Assembly (NCBI GenBank): GCA_039105265.1
Contig: JAPFFF010000039.1
Span: 620,001-684,000, forward strand
Direction of reading: 5' to 3'
Length of the DNA stretch: 64,000 bases
From: Tritrichomonas musculus
Lineage: Eukaryota; Parabasalia; Tritrichomonadida; Tritrichomonadidae
Numbering within the stretch: position 1 is the stretch's first letter; each line of letters starts with the position of its first letter. This document shows positions 19,201-28,055 of this stretch, one piece after another. The translations under genes and the position numbers were made by a program. Below the pieces are notes generated by a model. It ran no database searches and was not told where the DNA came from. It worked only from the letters and a program-made list of their open reading frames with translations.

Positions 19201-21007
19201 TCAAGCTTTTGGTAGAACAGCAAGAAAAAATAATTTTGGATCTGTTCATATCATTTGCCAAAGAAAAGAATTTAATTTAAGTTTTAAATACTTCGATGAT
19301 AAAGAAGAAGAATATCTTCAAAAACTTAATTTCATAAGAACGATTCAAAAGCAGTTTATTGATGAATTTCGACAAAAAAGAAATTGGATATTTAATGCAA
19401 ATATAAACTATACAAAAAAATTTAGTCTTGAAGAAAGGCAAGTAATGAGAAGCACCAAATTAAATGTAAATAGAAAAACTGCTTTTGATTTTAAATATCC
19501 TATTTGTATGGATTATCAATCTTTTTTGGATTTCCAAGCACAAAAAATATTTTCTCTTTATAATTGTCCAAATTGCAAGTACACATGGCAAATTTTTCAA
19601 CAATATGTGAGAGAAATGATACTTCAATCTTGGTCAATATTTATTAATAAAACAGATATTTATTTAAATTCTGAACCTAATAAAATTCAAGATATAATTG
19701 GAAATCTCAAAGAAGGGAAGAACAAACTTGTTGCTTCTTTAAAAGAATATCTTCCAGATGAAAATGATAAAACAGATATTTTTGAATCTTTTTATCATAT
19801 CTTCAAAAAGGTTAATACTAGATACCAACCATGTTTGCACAAAATATTGCCTAGTTTTGATTCTGAAAAAGGAGATTCTGAAATAATTAAAAAATCATCT
19901 TTCCTCTCAAGAATATGTCTTGAATTTAGACCATTTATGTTTTGTAGATCAGGATCAAGAATAAAGCAATTACTTAAAAAAGGAGATAAAACTTCATATT
20001 TTCAAGATCCAGAACTAAATTTCATACGAAAAGAAACAGGAAAGTTATTCAGTATAACAAACACTATTGATTCTTTCTTTGATATGATATTTGACATTTT
20101 CAATGATTTTCTTGAAGATAAAATAAACTTTAAGTTTTTCCTCCGCAGAACACTTAGTGGATGTGAATTTGGAATTTGTTATGAATTTGAAGAAGATGAA
20201 AATGAAGAAGAAGAAGAAATAGATATCGATGATTATAAAAATTGTATGTTTGATAAAAAATTAATTTTGGTATTTAGCATAAATATTAACAGTACAGTTC
20301 CTTTTCTGGCCGGTGTTCTTGTGTTTTTAATAATATATCTAGTGAGCATTATTAATAACATTATAAACATAGTTAAGAGCTTGATTAAAGGTTTGGAAGT
20401 TATTGGAAGTCATCTGATTAAATTTCTATTAAAATTTTTAATGGAAACTCAAATGAATGACATAATAGAAGATGCATTAGATCAAGTAATAGATAGGCTG
20501 AAATCTAATATTGATGAAATGCTTCTACGTATCAAAGACAAAGACAACCTGAAGTTTTATTACATAATCAAAATGTTAAGTGACATAATGGTAAATAAAA
20601 TGACAGATAAAATTGATGATGTTGGTGGCAATTTAACTGAGAAAATATCCAGAAAGTTTTCAAAACAATTCACTAAATTGGGTAAATTAGAAGGAAAAGC
20701 AAAAGAAGGCTTAACTTTCATTTTTAAAATCGGTTTCCTCCTTGTTTTATTGTTGGCAACACATATGCTCAATTTTCATTTTAATTTCCAGTTTAATAAG
20801 AAATTAAATTATAATTCTGAAATTAAAAAGAGCGCAAAAAACTTGAAGGAGAATCACGATCAACATTCAATTCAATCTTATGTTGATAAAAATTCTGGAA
20901 TGGTCGAAGTTAAGATCAATCCAAAACCAAAACTCGCAAAAATGCAGCTCGATCTTGCACCAGAACTCCAAAATTTTGTGAACCAGTTACTAGAAGATCC
21001 AAAATAA
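16244..21007 (+). CDS. SecA-like translocase-type ATPase with C-terminal membrane segments
   Basis: A 1587-residue protein. Residues 1-480 are helical and unassigned. The ATPase core follows SecA rather than generic helicase spacing: PTGEGKTA (Walker A, residues 519-526), SNVYLTNRDYNE (SecA VNDYLARRDAE), IIDEADSILIDE (Walker B near 660), GLTGTIGDSYDRE (836-848), GTNVCGRGTHIEV (954-966; SecA TNMAGRGTDI) and HQAFGRTARK (arginine finger, 986-995). About 165 residues lie between Walker B and the LTGT motif, where SecA has its preprotein-crosslinking domain. An acidic stretch (EEDENEEEEEIDIDDY) precedes hydrophobic helices near 1353-1376 and 1489-1509. Bacterial SecA has about 900 residues and no membrane anchor, so this is a large derived form. 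Known SecA moves proteins through SecY. What this one moves, and through which membrane, cannot be read from the sequence. Confidence 0.88.
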   Translation: MPILDPILQFHLSTISISQNDHDEKISPDDFYIYILALASKYNTRNVNTLIASRQFKKDFEKFFPIILKYFNWTFEEDVKKFPNIYYAILESIDRFIVGEECLKGEYYLYNYIDYSSIFFKINFDNHFRSWILSDTPIAILSLNLNKMKNDDINSLLFEVNLFASINLTLILCISNFLDNKTTTDSKNKITDDSDSKITKFDELIQIFYIHPFAEIHVTYDSAEYNELFSKFVKTIDEKYEEFNSYFYFYVRYFETDIEYFKTPVFTKFDKSAQKIELNNLLQQLKKKPRFNLTRFNESIEELFKKSNFKKVNESKHGVVPEICQDGFGNDQIKIILSDISVFEKEDPKQQSFSCDFSNDENFKSFAYISTEDFLFFEKQRVKAKFVKYFTGKRKEKITKFLNFTDIHFINPGLYVDDQLSMFKIKENLKAACKRIIKKLNKGYTPIKEDDLSHKNKKKNDPIFDEEFINALCAYKQHHDSQNSIKFEYHLSQIYSAYEMAQSSLIEFPGDSGVVYQIPTGEGKTAIILLIAAVLAKMKKIVHIVSSNVYLTNRDYNESYQYFKNIGIRSTALLHYNEVPIYSKQKLAPYIRVDNYGREFFGEELFNNSMNINFSVCDKSKNAQIIFSTITNFECYYLYMSEKRNGSFDDYYRNAVLIIDEADSILIDEITNGTIISKPLKSNSQKVLTFAYKEYLKNNQIEKEELLSLLKNKFSECANIEPEDVDLMLKEIRLVNDENSIFVYGKKYLFKPKIVTIKKPGQKDINEIHKEIIPFDYDNKGILEENKQYGGFIEQFISIKEMLNRKDEKIDYKDISLNYMYISHPIYIKLYGKVFGLTGTIGDSYDRELILKHYKLATKIMPKEHPYRCYHFPVTLFDDIKERNSNIVNEIIAFHKRGFPVLVIFFSPDEINSIKKLIKEQDPVAESFIKIYDGKDMKIKPSEDAGKIGAITLGTNVCGRGTHIEVDKKHLHVIISFYSSNKRAIHQAFGRTARKNNFGSVHIICQRKEFNLSFKYFDDKEEEYLQKLNFIRTIQKQFIDEFRQKRNWIFNANINYTKKFSLEERQVMRSTKLNVNRKTAFDFKYPICMDYQSFLDFQAQKIFSLYNCPNCKYTWQIFQQYVREMILQSWSIFINKTDIYLNSEPNKIQDIIGNLKEGKNKLVASLKEYLPDENDKTDIFESFYHIFKKVNTRYQPCLHKILPSFDSEKGDSEIIKKSSFLSRICLEFRPFMFCRSGSRIKQLLKKGDKTSYFQDPELNFIRKETGKLFSITNTIDSFFDMIFDIFNDFLEDKINFKFFLRRTLSGCEFGICYEFEEDENEEEEEIDIDDYKNCMFDKKLILVFSININSTVPFLAGVLVFLIIYLVSIINNIINIVKSLIKGLEVIGSHLIKFLLKFLMETQMNDIIEDALDQVIDRLKSNIDEMLLRIKDKDNLKFYYIIKMLSDIMVNKMTDKIDDVGGNLTEKISRKFSKQFTKLGKLEGKAKEGLTFIFKIGFLLVLLLATHMLNFHFNFQFNKKLNYNSEIKKSAKNLKENHDQHSIQSYVDKNSGMVEVKINPKPKLAKMQLDLAPELQNFVNQLLEDPK

Positions 21008-21213
21008 ATTTTTTTTATAATTAATGATATTGAATTGTTAAAGCTCTTATTTGAAGTCTTCATTAAAGTCTTATATAATCAAAAAATATCTGATCAGCAT
21101 TTTGTAATCAATTCTTAATAAACTCAAATTAACATTTGTTTTTAAAATATGATGCTTCTATTTCTGTATTTTTCGATATAAAAAATATTTTCTATCAAAT
21201 TTCAATAGTAATA

Positions 21214-21524
21214 GACCTTTTTATAAAAAGAAATTTTTTTTGCGATAAAGAATACTTTTTAGCGATAATGATCACTTTTTCATAAAAATGAACTTTTTAA
21301 CAAAAACGCAAAGCAATTAGAATTATTATTTAAAACCAATGTTATATGATTCTAGACAAGCATATAATATATTTTAGTTGTTATAAATTATGTTTTATCA
21401 GTTTATTTTTAAGATATATAGATTCATTTGTTTAAGTGAAAAAGTTCTTTTTTTATGAAAAAGTAGACATTATCGCTAAAAAGTATACTTTATCGCAAAA
21501 AAAAATTTTTTTTATAAAAAGGTC
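21214..21524. mobile_element. TA-flanked MITE with about 85-bp inverted ends (311 bp)
   Basis: The left arm begins GACCTTTTTATAAAAAGAAA and the right arm ends in the inverse (TTTATAAAAAGGTC). TA lies outside each end (21212-21213, 21525-21526). The arms also share TTTTTGCGATAAAG, ACTTTTTAGCGATAAT and CACTTTTTCATAAAAA in inverted order, so they match imperfectly over about 85 bp. The middle is non-coding. The right end is about 220 bp before the START-domain gene, so it may influence that promoter. Confidence 0.7.
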
Positions 21525-21745
21525 TAATATTTAAAAACAGTTTTTTTTTTATTTTTTCATAGAATAAATTAAAAATCATATTATAAAAATTTTAATACAT
21601 AAATAACTTTTGTAAATACTCTTTTGAAGGAGATAATTGCTTTTTTATTTGATAGTTTCTATCGGTTCTCTTTCAAATTTTAAATATTTTACGATAATTT
21701 TTTCAATGATTAGAGCATTTTGATTTTCACCATTTTTTTTTATAG

Positions 21746-22417
21746 ATGAGTACGCCAACACAAGAGCAATTAGAAGAATATGGAAGTAAGAGCGAAGAAC
21801 TTCTACCAAAAATACTCGAACTTCAAAATAATTCTGATTGGAAAGAAGCAAAGAAAGACAACGATGTAATTATTTACACTCGTTCTGACCCCTCTTCGCA
21901 TTACAATCAAGTTAAAGCAGTTTCTATAATACCAGCTCCTATTGATAAAATTGTTGACCATTTAAAAGTACTAGAACCTATTGATTCTCATACTCCAAAA
22001 GAAAAAAGGCATCTAATTACTGAAAGAAAAATACTTTATGGGCCTCTTGAAGATAAATATCAATCAACTATATTTATGTATGAACTCGATATTCCAGCGC
22101 CTCTTGTATCACCAAGAGATTACGTATTATTCAGAAGACATTATCAGCAATCTGAGTCGCAACATGTCTTTCTACACAACTCTATTGTAAGCGAACTTTG
22201 TCCAGAAAGAAAAGGTGCTGTTAGAGGTGAGATAATGTTTCAATGCTATATTGTTGAACCAGATCCATCAAATCAAGAAAATTGTCGCTTAACATTTCTT
22301 ATTCACTCCGATCCAAAAGGAAAAATGTCTCCTTCCTTTTATAACATGGCTTTACCAAATCAAGGTTATGCAGCCAGTCGGATTAAAAAGGAGGTTTTAG
22401 AAGAAATTGCAAAATAA
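21746..22417 (+). CDS. START-domain lipid-binding protein
   Basis: A 223-residue protein that is essentially one START (StAR-related lipid transfer) domain. Evidence is the run W-K-E-A-K-K-D-N-D-V-I-I-Y-T-R near residue 32, the VKAVSIIPAPIDKIVDHL segment, YELDIPAPLVSPRDYVLFRR (the usual PW...RDFV region) and the C-terminal helix ending IKKEVLEEIAK. The strand-and-helix order and length fit a single-domain START protein of the PCTP/STARD type. No signal peptide or membrane helix is visible, so it is probably a cytosolic lipid carrier or sensor. The ligand cannot be told from the sequence. An alternative is a Bet v1-like/SRPBCC relative. Confidence 0.85.
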   Translation: MSTPTQEQLEEYGSKSEELLPKILELQNNSDWKEAKKDNDVIIYTRSDPSSHYNQVKAVSIIPAPIDKIVDHLKVLEPIDSHTPKEKRHLITERKILYGPLEDKYQSTIFMYELDIPAPLVSPRDYVLFRRHYQQSESQHVFLHNSIVSELCPERKGAVRGEIMFQCYIVEPDPSNQENCRLTFLIHSDPKGKMSPSFYNMALPNQGYAASRIKKEVLEEIAK

Positions 22418-24168
22418 AGTAATCATTATTTTTTCTAAGTAAGATATTCCCAAGTTTTTGCTGAAAATAAAAAATAGCATATTGTCACGATATTATTTTT
22501 ATGATTTTTTCTTTTTTACTCATATTTCTATTATGTACTAAAAAAAATTATTTTCAACTGATTTTGCCTTATTTTTTCATTGAAATTTTTAGCATAAAAT
22601 AATGCATTTTTTGATCCATTTATTATATGAAAATTTAAAATATTTTGAATATCATACTTTAAAATTAATATATTCACTTATGGGCGCATCACCATCAACC
22701 TTGAATAACACTTCTGACAAATTTTTTAAATAAAAAAAGAAGAAAACAAAGCCAAATTAATAGGTTAAATTCAAAAAAATTTGGTAAAGAATATTGCGTC
22801 TTTTTCATTCCATATGACTAACAATGATTTGTAGTCTGCAATAGAAAGCAAATCATTTCCTACTTTGTAACTGAAATATATCATGAAGTTAAATATGACC
22901 AAAAATTGCAGACAGTTTTTCACTCATCTTTTTCTTATTCGTCGATTGAAAGACTTTTATTACCTTTCCCATTCGGTAAAAAGATCATTCTTCATGGAAT
23001 CTGCTAATGACTTGCCAGCTTTCCATGAACAGTCATTTGCATATTTGATCTGAAGATGTAATCATTTTATTCTCCATTTGACAAAAAGATTTTTCAGCGA
23101 AAAGGTTTTTTTGTAAACCATTGAAACTGTCATATTATTTAATATTTGGTTTCTTGAACTTTTCGAAAGAATAATCTATTCAAAATTTGAAAAACCAACT
23201 ATGCCATTAACATTGAATCCACGGATGATTTAATATTCATATGAAAAAAGAGTTTAACTATTCCTGACAATTCCCTTTTTTAACTTTTAATTATATTTTA
23301 TATAACAAAGCAATTTTGATCATATAATTACAGTATGATATTTTTGCACGTTCTTACTGTGACATGACAGCCATGCTTCCCAAAAACAAACCAGCTGGTA
23401 GATATTTCAATTCTAATATCGACTCTTGTGGTTCAAATTAAAGTTAAACATTCCAAATTTATGCAGTTTAACCATCAAAATTGATATTTTGGTGGATTTA
23501 TAATTTCAATTTTGCGATTTCTACAAAATGATAAATTATACATTTTATAAAACCAATTATTGTTTTTATAGTGTTTCAGAGAATATGAAAATTTGGACAA
23601 AACAGTATAACGTTCTTTTACTGAGGCGTTTCTGTGAAAGCAGGGAAATCTATCTTATGGCTTATGTAAAGTTTGTAAACAAATATCATTTCTAATGGGC
23701 AGGTTTAGGGACTTTAATGCGTTTTGGATTGCAATTATTATTACTCAAAAAAAAAAAAAAAAAAAAAAGTTTAATGATTAAAATAAAAAGAGAACTGAAG
23801 TGTTTAATATTCACTTTGTAAGAGTATGGATTGGATATGACTATCTGTTTGAATATCAAATGGGGTTTTTCTAAAATAAATTAAAAACCAAAAAAAATGA
23901 AAACTAATATTTATTATAAGAATAACAATTAAAATATGGCTTTTAATGCTTTTATTTAAACTTTTAATACTTAATAAAAGTTTTACCATTTCAAAGTTAC
24001 TATTTTTACACGCAAAATTATTAATAATTCCACTAAAACATATGATTTATAATTTGATTAAATTAATTGATTTGGAATGTAATTAAAACATTTGATTTAC
24101 AATTTGAATAATATATAAATATAAGTTATATTTATCATGTTATAAAAAAACAGAATTTGATATTTATT
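22418..24168. other. Long non-genic region with faint coding relics
   Basis: There is no open frame of useful length. Near 22780-23100 the minus strand gives short plausible peptides (KYANDCSWKAGKSLADSM, GNDLLSIADYKSLLVIWNEK) in different frames, as expected of an old pseudogene; the family is not recognised. An A-tract of about 25 nt ends near 23768. Nothing else was identified. Confidence 0.4.
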
Positions 24169-25533
24169 TTATGTATGATTAATTTTTACTTTTAAAGAGC
24201 CATAAAGCTCGATGAATGCTATTTCTATATCATCGGGCTTTCCGGTCCACGGGTATCCAATTTGACGAAGTCGAACAAATCGATAAAATTGGCTGTTTGG
24301 ATTCTGAACGCTGAACACTTCTGAATTGCTATTACCATTCAATGATGAATCATTTTCTCTAAGGTCAATTTGAGTCCACTCCTCTTTGTCATTAGAAACT
24401 TCTATAGCCCAGCTCTTCAAATGGCTGTAACCTTCACTATCCGTGCCAGTTTGAATGGCATACTTCTTCACCTGGATTTGCTTGTCCTTGAAATCAAAAT
24501 AGATGGTCTGGCTTTCTTTTCCAGATCTGAAATAATTCTTCTTTTGAAAATCAACAAGATTACGAAGTGGATAACTATTATCTACAGAAGTTGTCTTAAT
24601 TACAACTGTCTCATTTTCGAGAATGTTTCCTTTACTTTCGTCAGTGAGGTGCTTAAGAATTCCGTTGAATTTTACACCATTTTGATAATCAAAATTTTTG
24701 ATGATGAATTTGGGCTGTAAATAACGGTTTTCTTTTTCATCGCTTTCTATTTTTATAGGCGAAATGACGCTGCAAATTGACCTCCAAATGCTTTCATCAA
24801 TGTCGTCATACCTGAAGCTCTCAGTGAAATGCTGAAGCGATTCTTGACTCAAATTGGGGAAAATTACGTAATCAAAAAGAAACGACTTCGTTTGATCTTT
24901 TTCATATAATGAGAGAACAAATTTAAAAAGTGAATCTTCGCTTTGAATTTTAAGTTTCTCGTTGTTGATGATTCGATCAAGCTCCGAATTGTCAAGTTTT
25001 TTAAGTTCTTCTTTGTCAACTGACTCAAAATTAGCTGATATAAAATTAACAAGCTCGTCGTAGATCTGGCCTCTGCCTGAAAAAAATGTTGAGTGCTTCT
25101 TCATTAATTTAATGATTTCAATGAGGCGCGAAATTGAATTGCTTGTATTGATTTCATTCAAAAAGTTTGGCTGAAGACGGAAATATTCATCTATGTTTCC
25201 AAGCTCGTAAAAAAATGCTGAAAAATATTTTTGTTGGGTGGAGTTAACACTGATTGCTTGAAAATTAATTAATTTTAGAAATTCTTCGAAATATTTGATA
25301 ATTAAGTTTGATTCTCCTTCCTGTGAATCTTTAGTTTCTAATATGTTAATATAAATCGAAAATGTTTCGATAGAATTATCTGAATAATGCGAATTTCTGA
25401 TTATTGGAGATAAAATATCAGCGATGAACCGATTGGTTTTAATTTCATTACCATTGACAATAAATGTGAAATTGTTTTCGAATTTATCGAATGGTATTTT
25501 AATCAGTCCTTCAGTACTGAGTGTGTAATTCAT
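24169..25533 (-). CDS. BTB-BACK-F5/8C protein
   Basis: A 454-residue protein. Residues about 10-125 are BTB-like (IPFDKFENNFTFIVNGNEIK, then FIADILSPIIRN). Residues about 135-260 are BACK-like and helical (SEDSLFKFVLSLYEKD, FPNLSQESLQHFTESFRYDD). Residues 285-445 form an F5/8-type-C (discoidin, galactose-binding) domain: GILKHLTDES, SQTIYFDFKDKQIQVKKYAI, SHLKSWAIEVSNDKEEWTQI and FYRFVRLRQIGY, ending IAFIELYGSL. The domain order matches the BTB-coiled-coil-F5/8C gene at about 44 kb but lacks its coiled coil. There is no signal peptide, so the discoidin domain probably works inside the cell. These proteins form a trichomonad family. Ligand and partner are unknown. Confidence 0.82.
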   Translation of the reverse strand: MNYTLSTEGLIKIPFDKFENNFTFIVNGNEIKTNRFIADILSPIIRNSHYSDNSIETFSIYINILETKDSQEGESNLIIKYFEEFLKLINFQAISVNSTQQKYFSAFFYELGNIDEYFRLQPNFLNEINTSNSISRLIEIIKLMKKHSTFFSGRGQIYDELVNFISANFESVDKEELKKLDNSELDRIINNEKLKIQSEDSLFKFVLSLYEKDQTKSFLFDYVIFPNLSQESLQHFTESFRYDDIDESIWRSICSVISPIKIESDEKENRYLQPKFIIKNFDYQNGVKFNGILKHLTDESKGNILENETVVIKTTSVDNSYPLRNLVDFQKKNYFRSGKESQTIYFDFKDKQIQVKKYAIQTGTDSEGYSHLKSWAIEVSNDKEEWTQIDLRENDSSLNGNSNSEVFSVQNPNSQFYRFVRLRQIGYPWTGKPDDIEIAFIELYGSLKVKINHT

Positions 25534-25996
25534 TTCAAAAAATATTGGAAAATTTTCTCATTTTGATTACTTTAAAAAAAAAAAAAAGTAATTTTCAATA
25601 ATAGAGACATGTAATACATTCATAACTCGGAATATATGTATATATTTATATTTGTTTATTATAGAATATGTTATATTTTAATTTTATCGTTTATTTAATA
25701 AGATATATTTATAAATTAAATTTTTTATTTTTTTCTGTCCATATTTGGTCATCAATATAGTAAACCGTATTTTTTCATTTCTGTTATACTATTTCTTGTA
25801 AAATTTTAATCAATAAAAGAGTAGATAAAAAATTAGTAAATGTTTATTCAAAAGTTAGATGTTAATTGATCTATTTGATCAATGGTTGAATAATTCTTTG
25901 ATTTGTTCATTTTGTGTGCATTAAATTGGTGTCTTCCATGAATGTATATAGATATCATAAGATAAATAATTAAAAGTTTGATGATTTTTTTATAAA
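25534..25996. other. Upstream region of the BTB-BACK-F5/8C gene
   Basis: AT-rich DNA with an A-run near 25574. It should contain the promoter of the minus-strand gene. Nothing else was recognised. Confidence 0.4.
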
Positions 25997-26125
25997 TTAA
26001 ACTTTGTTTTGTGCAAAGATATCAATTCCTTTATCCTGCAATAAAAGTTGAATTATTTCGGTGTTTTCTGATGAGACTGCGCAATGTAAAGGAGTGTTTT
26101 CATTTAAGTATATAGTAAGACTTCA
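25997..26125 (-). pseudogene. Isolated ankyrin-repeat relic
   Basis: The minus strand encodes one clean ankyrin repeat between stops: TIYLNENTPLHCAV, then SSENTEIIQLLLQDKGIDIF, ending AQNKV. The TPLH.A...N..I...LL pattern is diagnostic. No other repeats or start codon are attached. It is either an orphan fragment of an ankyrin gene or one island of a broken-up gene like the locus near 54.7-60 kb. Confidence 0.6.
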
Positions 26126-26290
26126 AAAGAAAAGGAATGTATAAGCGATATCAAATAAATAAACACCAATTTTCATAAAAGAATAAATTGAATTTCATTC
26201 AAATATAACAAAAATAAGAATTCCATTCAAATTGTTAGTTTTGAAATGTGCATGTCATTTAGACCTCCACCAAATCCTCCTTAATCATTA

Positions 26291-27209
26291 ATGCAACCCA
26301 CTAGTTCCACCACCTCCACCAGCGAAAATCACTCGATGGTAGTTATTGTTATTTTCAATTGAAAATATCCTATTTGGAAGAGGTGCAATCGTCTAAAACA
26401 GGGAACCAGCTCGACATCCTTGACAGAGAGACACTTGACAACCTGAAGCGGATCAAGTCACTTGGAAGAGGTGCCACATCAGAAGTATTCGAAGTTGTCC
26501 GCGAAGAACGTCTTGCACTTAAAGTCTACTTTCCTGAAATTGTCAAAGACGACGATGATGAAGAAGAAGAGAAAATTGTCATCAACTTCAAGAATGCGAA
26601 ACAACTTCTTCTTGAATACGAAAGTTTAAATCAACTCAATCACGCAAACATCATCAAAACACTCCAGCGATTCTTCTTGAGTATTGTCCATCGAACTTGA
26701 AGAAGAAGATCAAGAAGCTGACGAATTAAGAGCGAATTTGTGCAATTGTCGACTTGTGCAATGCGATGAAAGAAGTTCACTCAGTTGGCATTATTCATCG
26801 TGATTTGAAGCTTGAAAACATTCTCGTCAACGAAAACAACAAAATCAAAGTGAGCGACTTCGGACTTTGCACATTGATCTCACTCGATTCGGAAACGATG
26901 AGTCGGACACAAACGACAGGCATACTGAAGTACATCGCACCTGAACTTTTGCAAGAAAAAACAAAGTACGATGAAAAAGTTGACGTGTACGCGTTCGGCG
27001 TCGTTGTCTACCAGATCCTTATGAAAGGTGAATTTCCAAAGATCGGCTTCGCAGATGTTATTTTGGGTAAGAAAGCAACTCTTCCAAACAGCATCAGCAA
27101 ATTCTCACGTGAAATAATCAACAAGTGCTGGTCATACAAAGCATCAGATCGACCATCATTTGCAGAAATCTGCTCCACACTAGAAGGAAATGAGGACAAG
27201 CTCATTTAA
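26291..27209 (+). pseudogene. Broken TKL-type protein kinase gene
   Basis: An ATG at 26291, directly after TCATTA, begins MQPTSSTTSTSENHSMVV and soon leaves frame. The kinase domain then reads LGRGATSEVFEVVREERLAL and K-V (Gly loop and VAIK-type Lys), then LLLEYESLNQLNHANIIKTL. After this the gene lacks part of the N-lobe/hinge and shifts frame. A second frame (LLEYCPSNLKKKIKKL) contains a stop. From VDLCNAMKEVHSVGII the domain is open and complete: HRDLKLEN (catalytic), SDFGL (DFG), TGILKYIAPELL, DVYAFGVVVYQIL and CWSYKASDRPSF (TKL-like C-lobe). Three or more lesions make a working kinase improbable. It is more G+C-rich than its surroundings, which suggests recent decay. Trichomonads have hundreds of such kinases. 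Confidence 0.8.
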
Positions 27210-27308
27210 ATAACAAAAATACTGTCAACAACAATTTTAAAAGTATCTCACTAAAAAAAAAAATATTTTTATTATCAATTGAAATCAATGATATTTTAAC
27301 ATTTCATC

Positions 27309-27685
27309 CAGGAATGGTTATCAATAAAAGAAATTTTTATCAATAAAACCTCCGATAAATGGTCGATGTAAACTAACAACTTTTTGTATCAAATCGTTAA
27401 AATTTCTTAAAATTTTCAAATAAAAAAATTTCTTTTAAGGTACAAATCTAGTACGTTATAAATTGAGAGAAAGAACGTTATATATTTGAGACCCCTTACC
27501 TTATTGAAAAAGTTTTATTTTGAATGAGTGTCAGATTTGAAATTCTGAACTTTATTTTTTTTTATAAAATTTTTATGATAAAAATATTTTTTTTTATATA
27601 ACATGTCGTTTAGTTTAATAAAGTGTCAAAAAATTTTGCGGTTTCTAAACGTACTAGATTTGTACCTTAATGATAACCATCCCTG
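27309..27685. mobile_element. hAT-type MITE with 8-bp target duplication (377 bp)
   Basis: The left end CAGGAATGGTTATCA and right end TGATAACCATCCCTG are near-perfect inverted repeats. They are flanked by identical 8-bp ATTTCATC (27301-27308 and 27686-27693). Ends starting CAGG/CAGGG with 8-bp duplications are classic for hAT. A second inverted motif, AAGGTACAAATCTAGTACGT (near 27438, inverted near 27649), lies inside. There is no transposase. Confidence 0.8.
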
Positions 27686-27693
27686 ATTTCATC

Positions 27694-27741
27694 ATAAAAT
27701 TTATGGTGGTTTTGAAAATTATTTTTCATACTTGATTTCTC

Positions 27742-27776
<35 letters not shown>

Positions 27777-28055
27777 GAGCGGATTGAAGAATTCATTAAT
27801 GAATTCAGAGAATTCAAAAATTATATAAACTCATAGAATTAGAAATCTATTTTCAGAAAAAAGTAATTGAGATAATTGGCAGAGAATGTCAATAGACCTC
27901 TTGAAAAATTGAAAATACAAAAAGGACAGTATATATATAAGAAAAATACGGTGCTTTTTGAATTGTGATGATTTTTTCAAAAAGAAAACGCTATTTCAGT
28001 TTACTCTACTTTCAGAAAAATAACAGCCAAAAACGCATGAAAAATATAGTTTTCT
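27694..28055. other. 3' region of the TMEM43-like gene
   Basis: Contains an A-tract of about 36 nt ending near 27775, which precedes the 3' end of the minus-strand gene. No frame was recognised. Confidence 0.4.
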
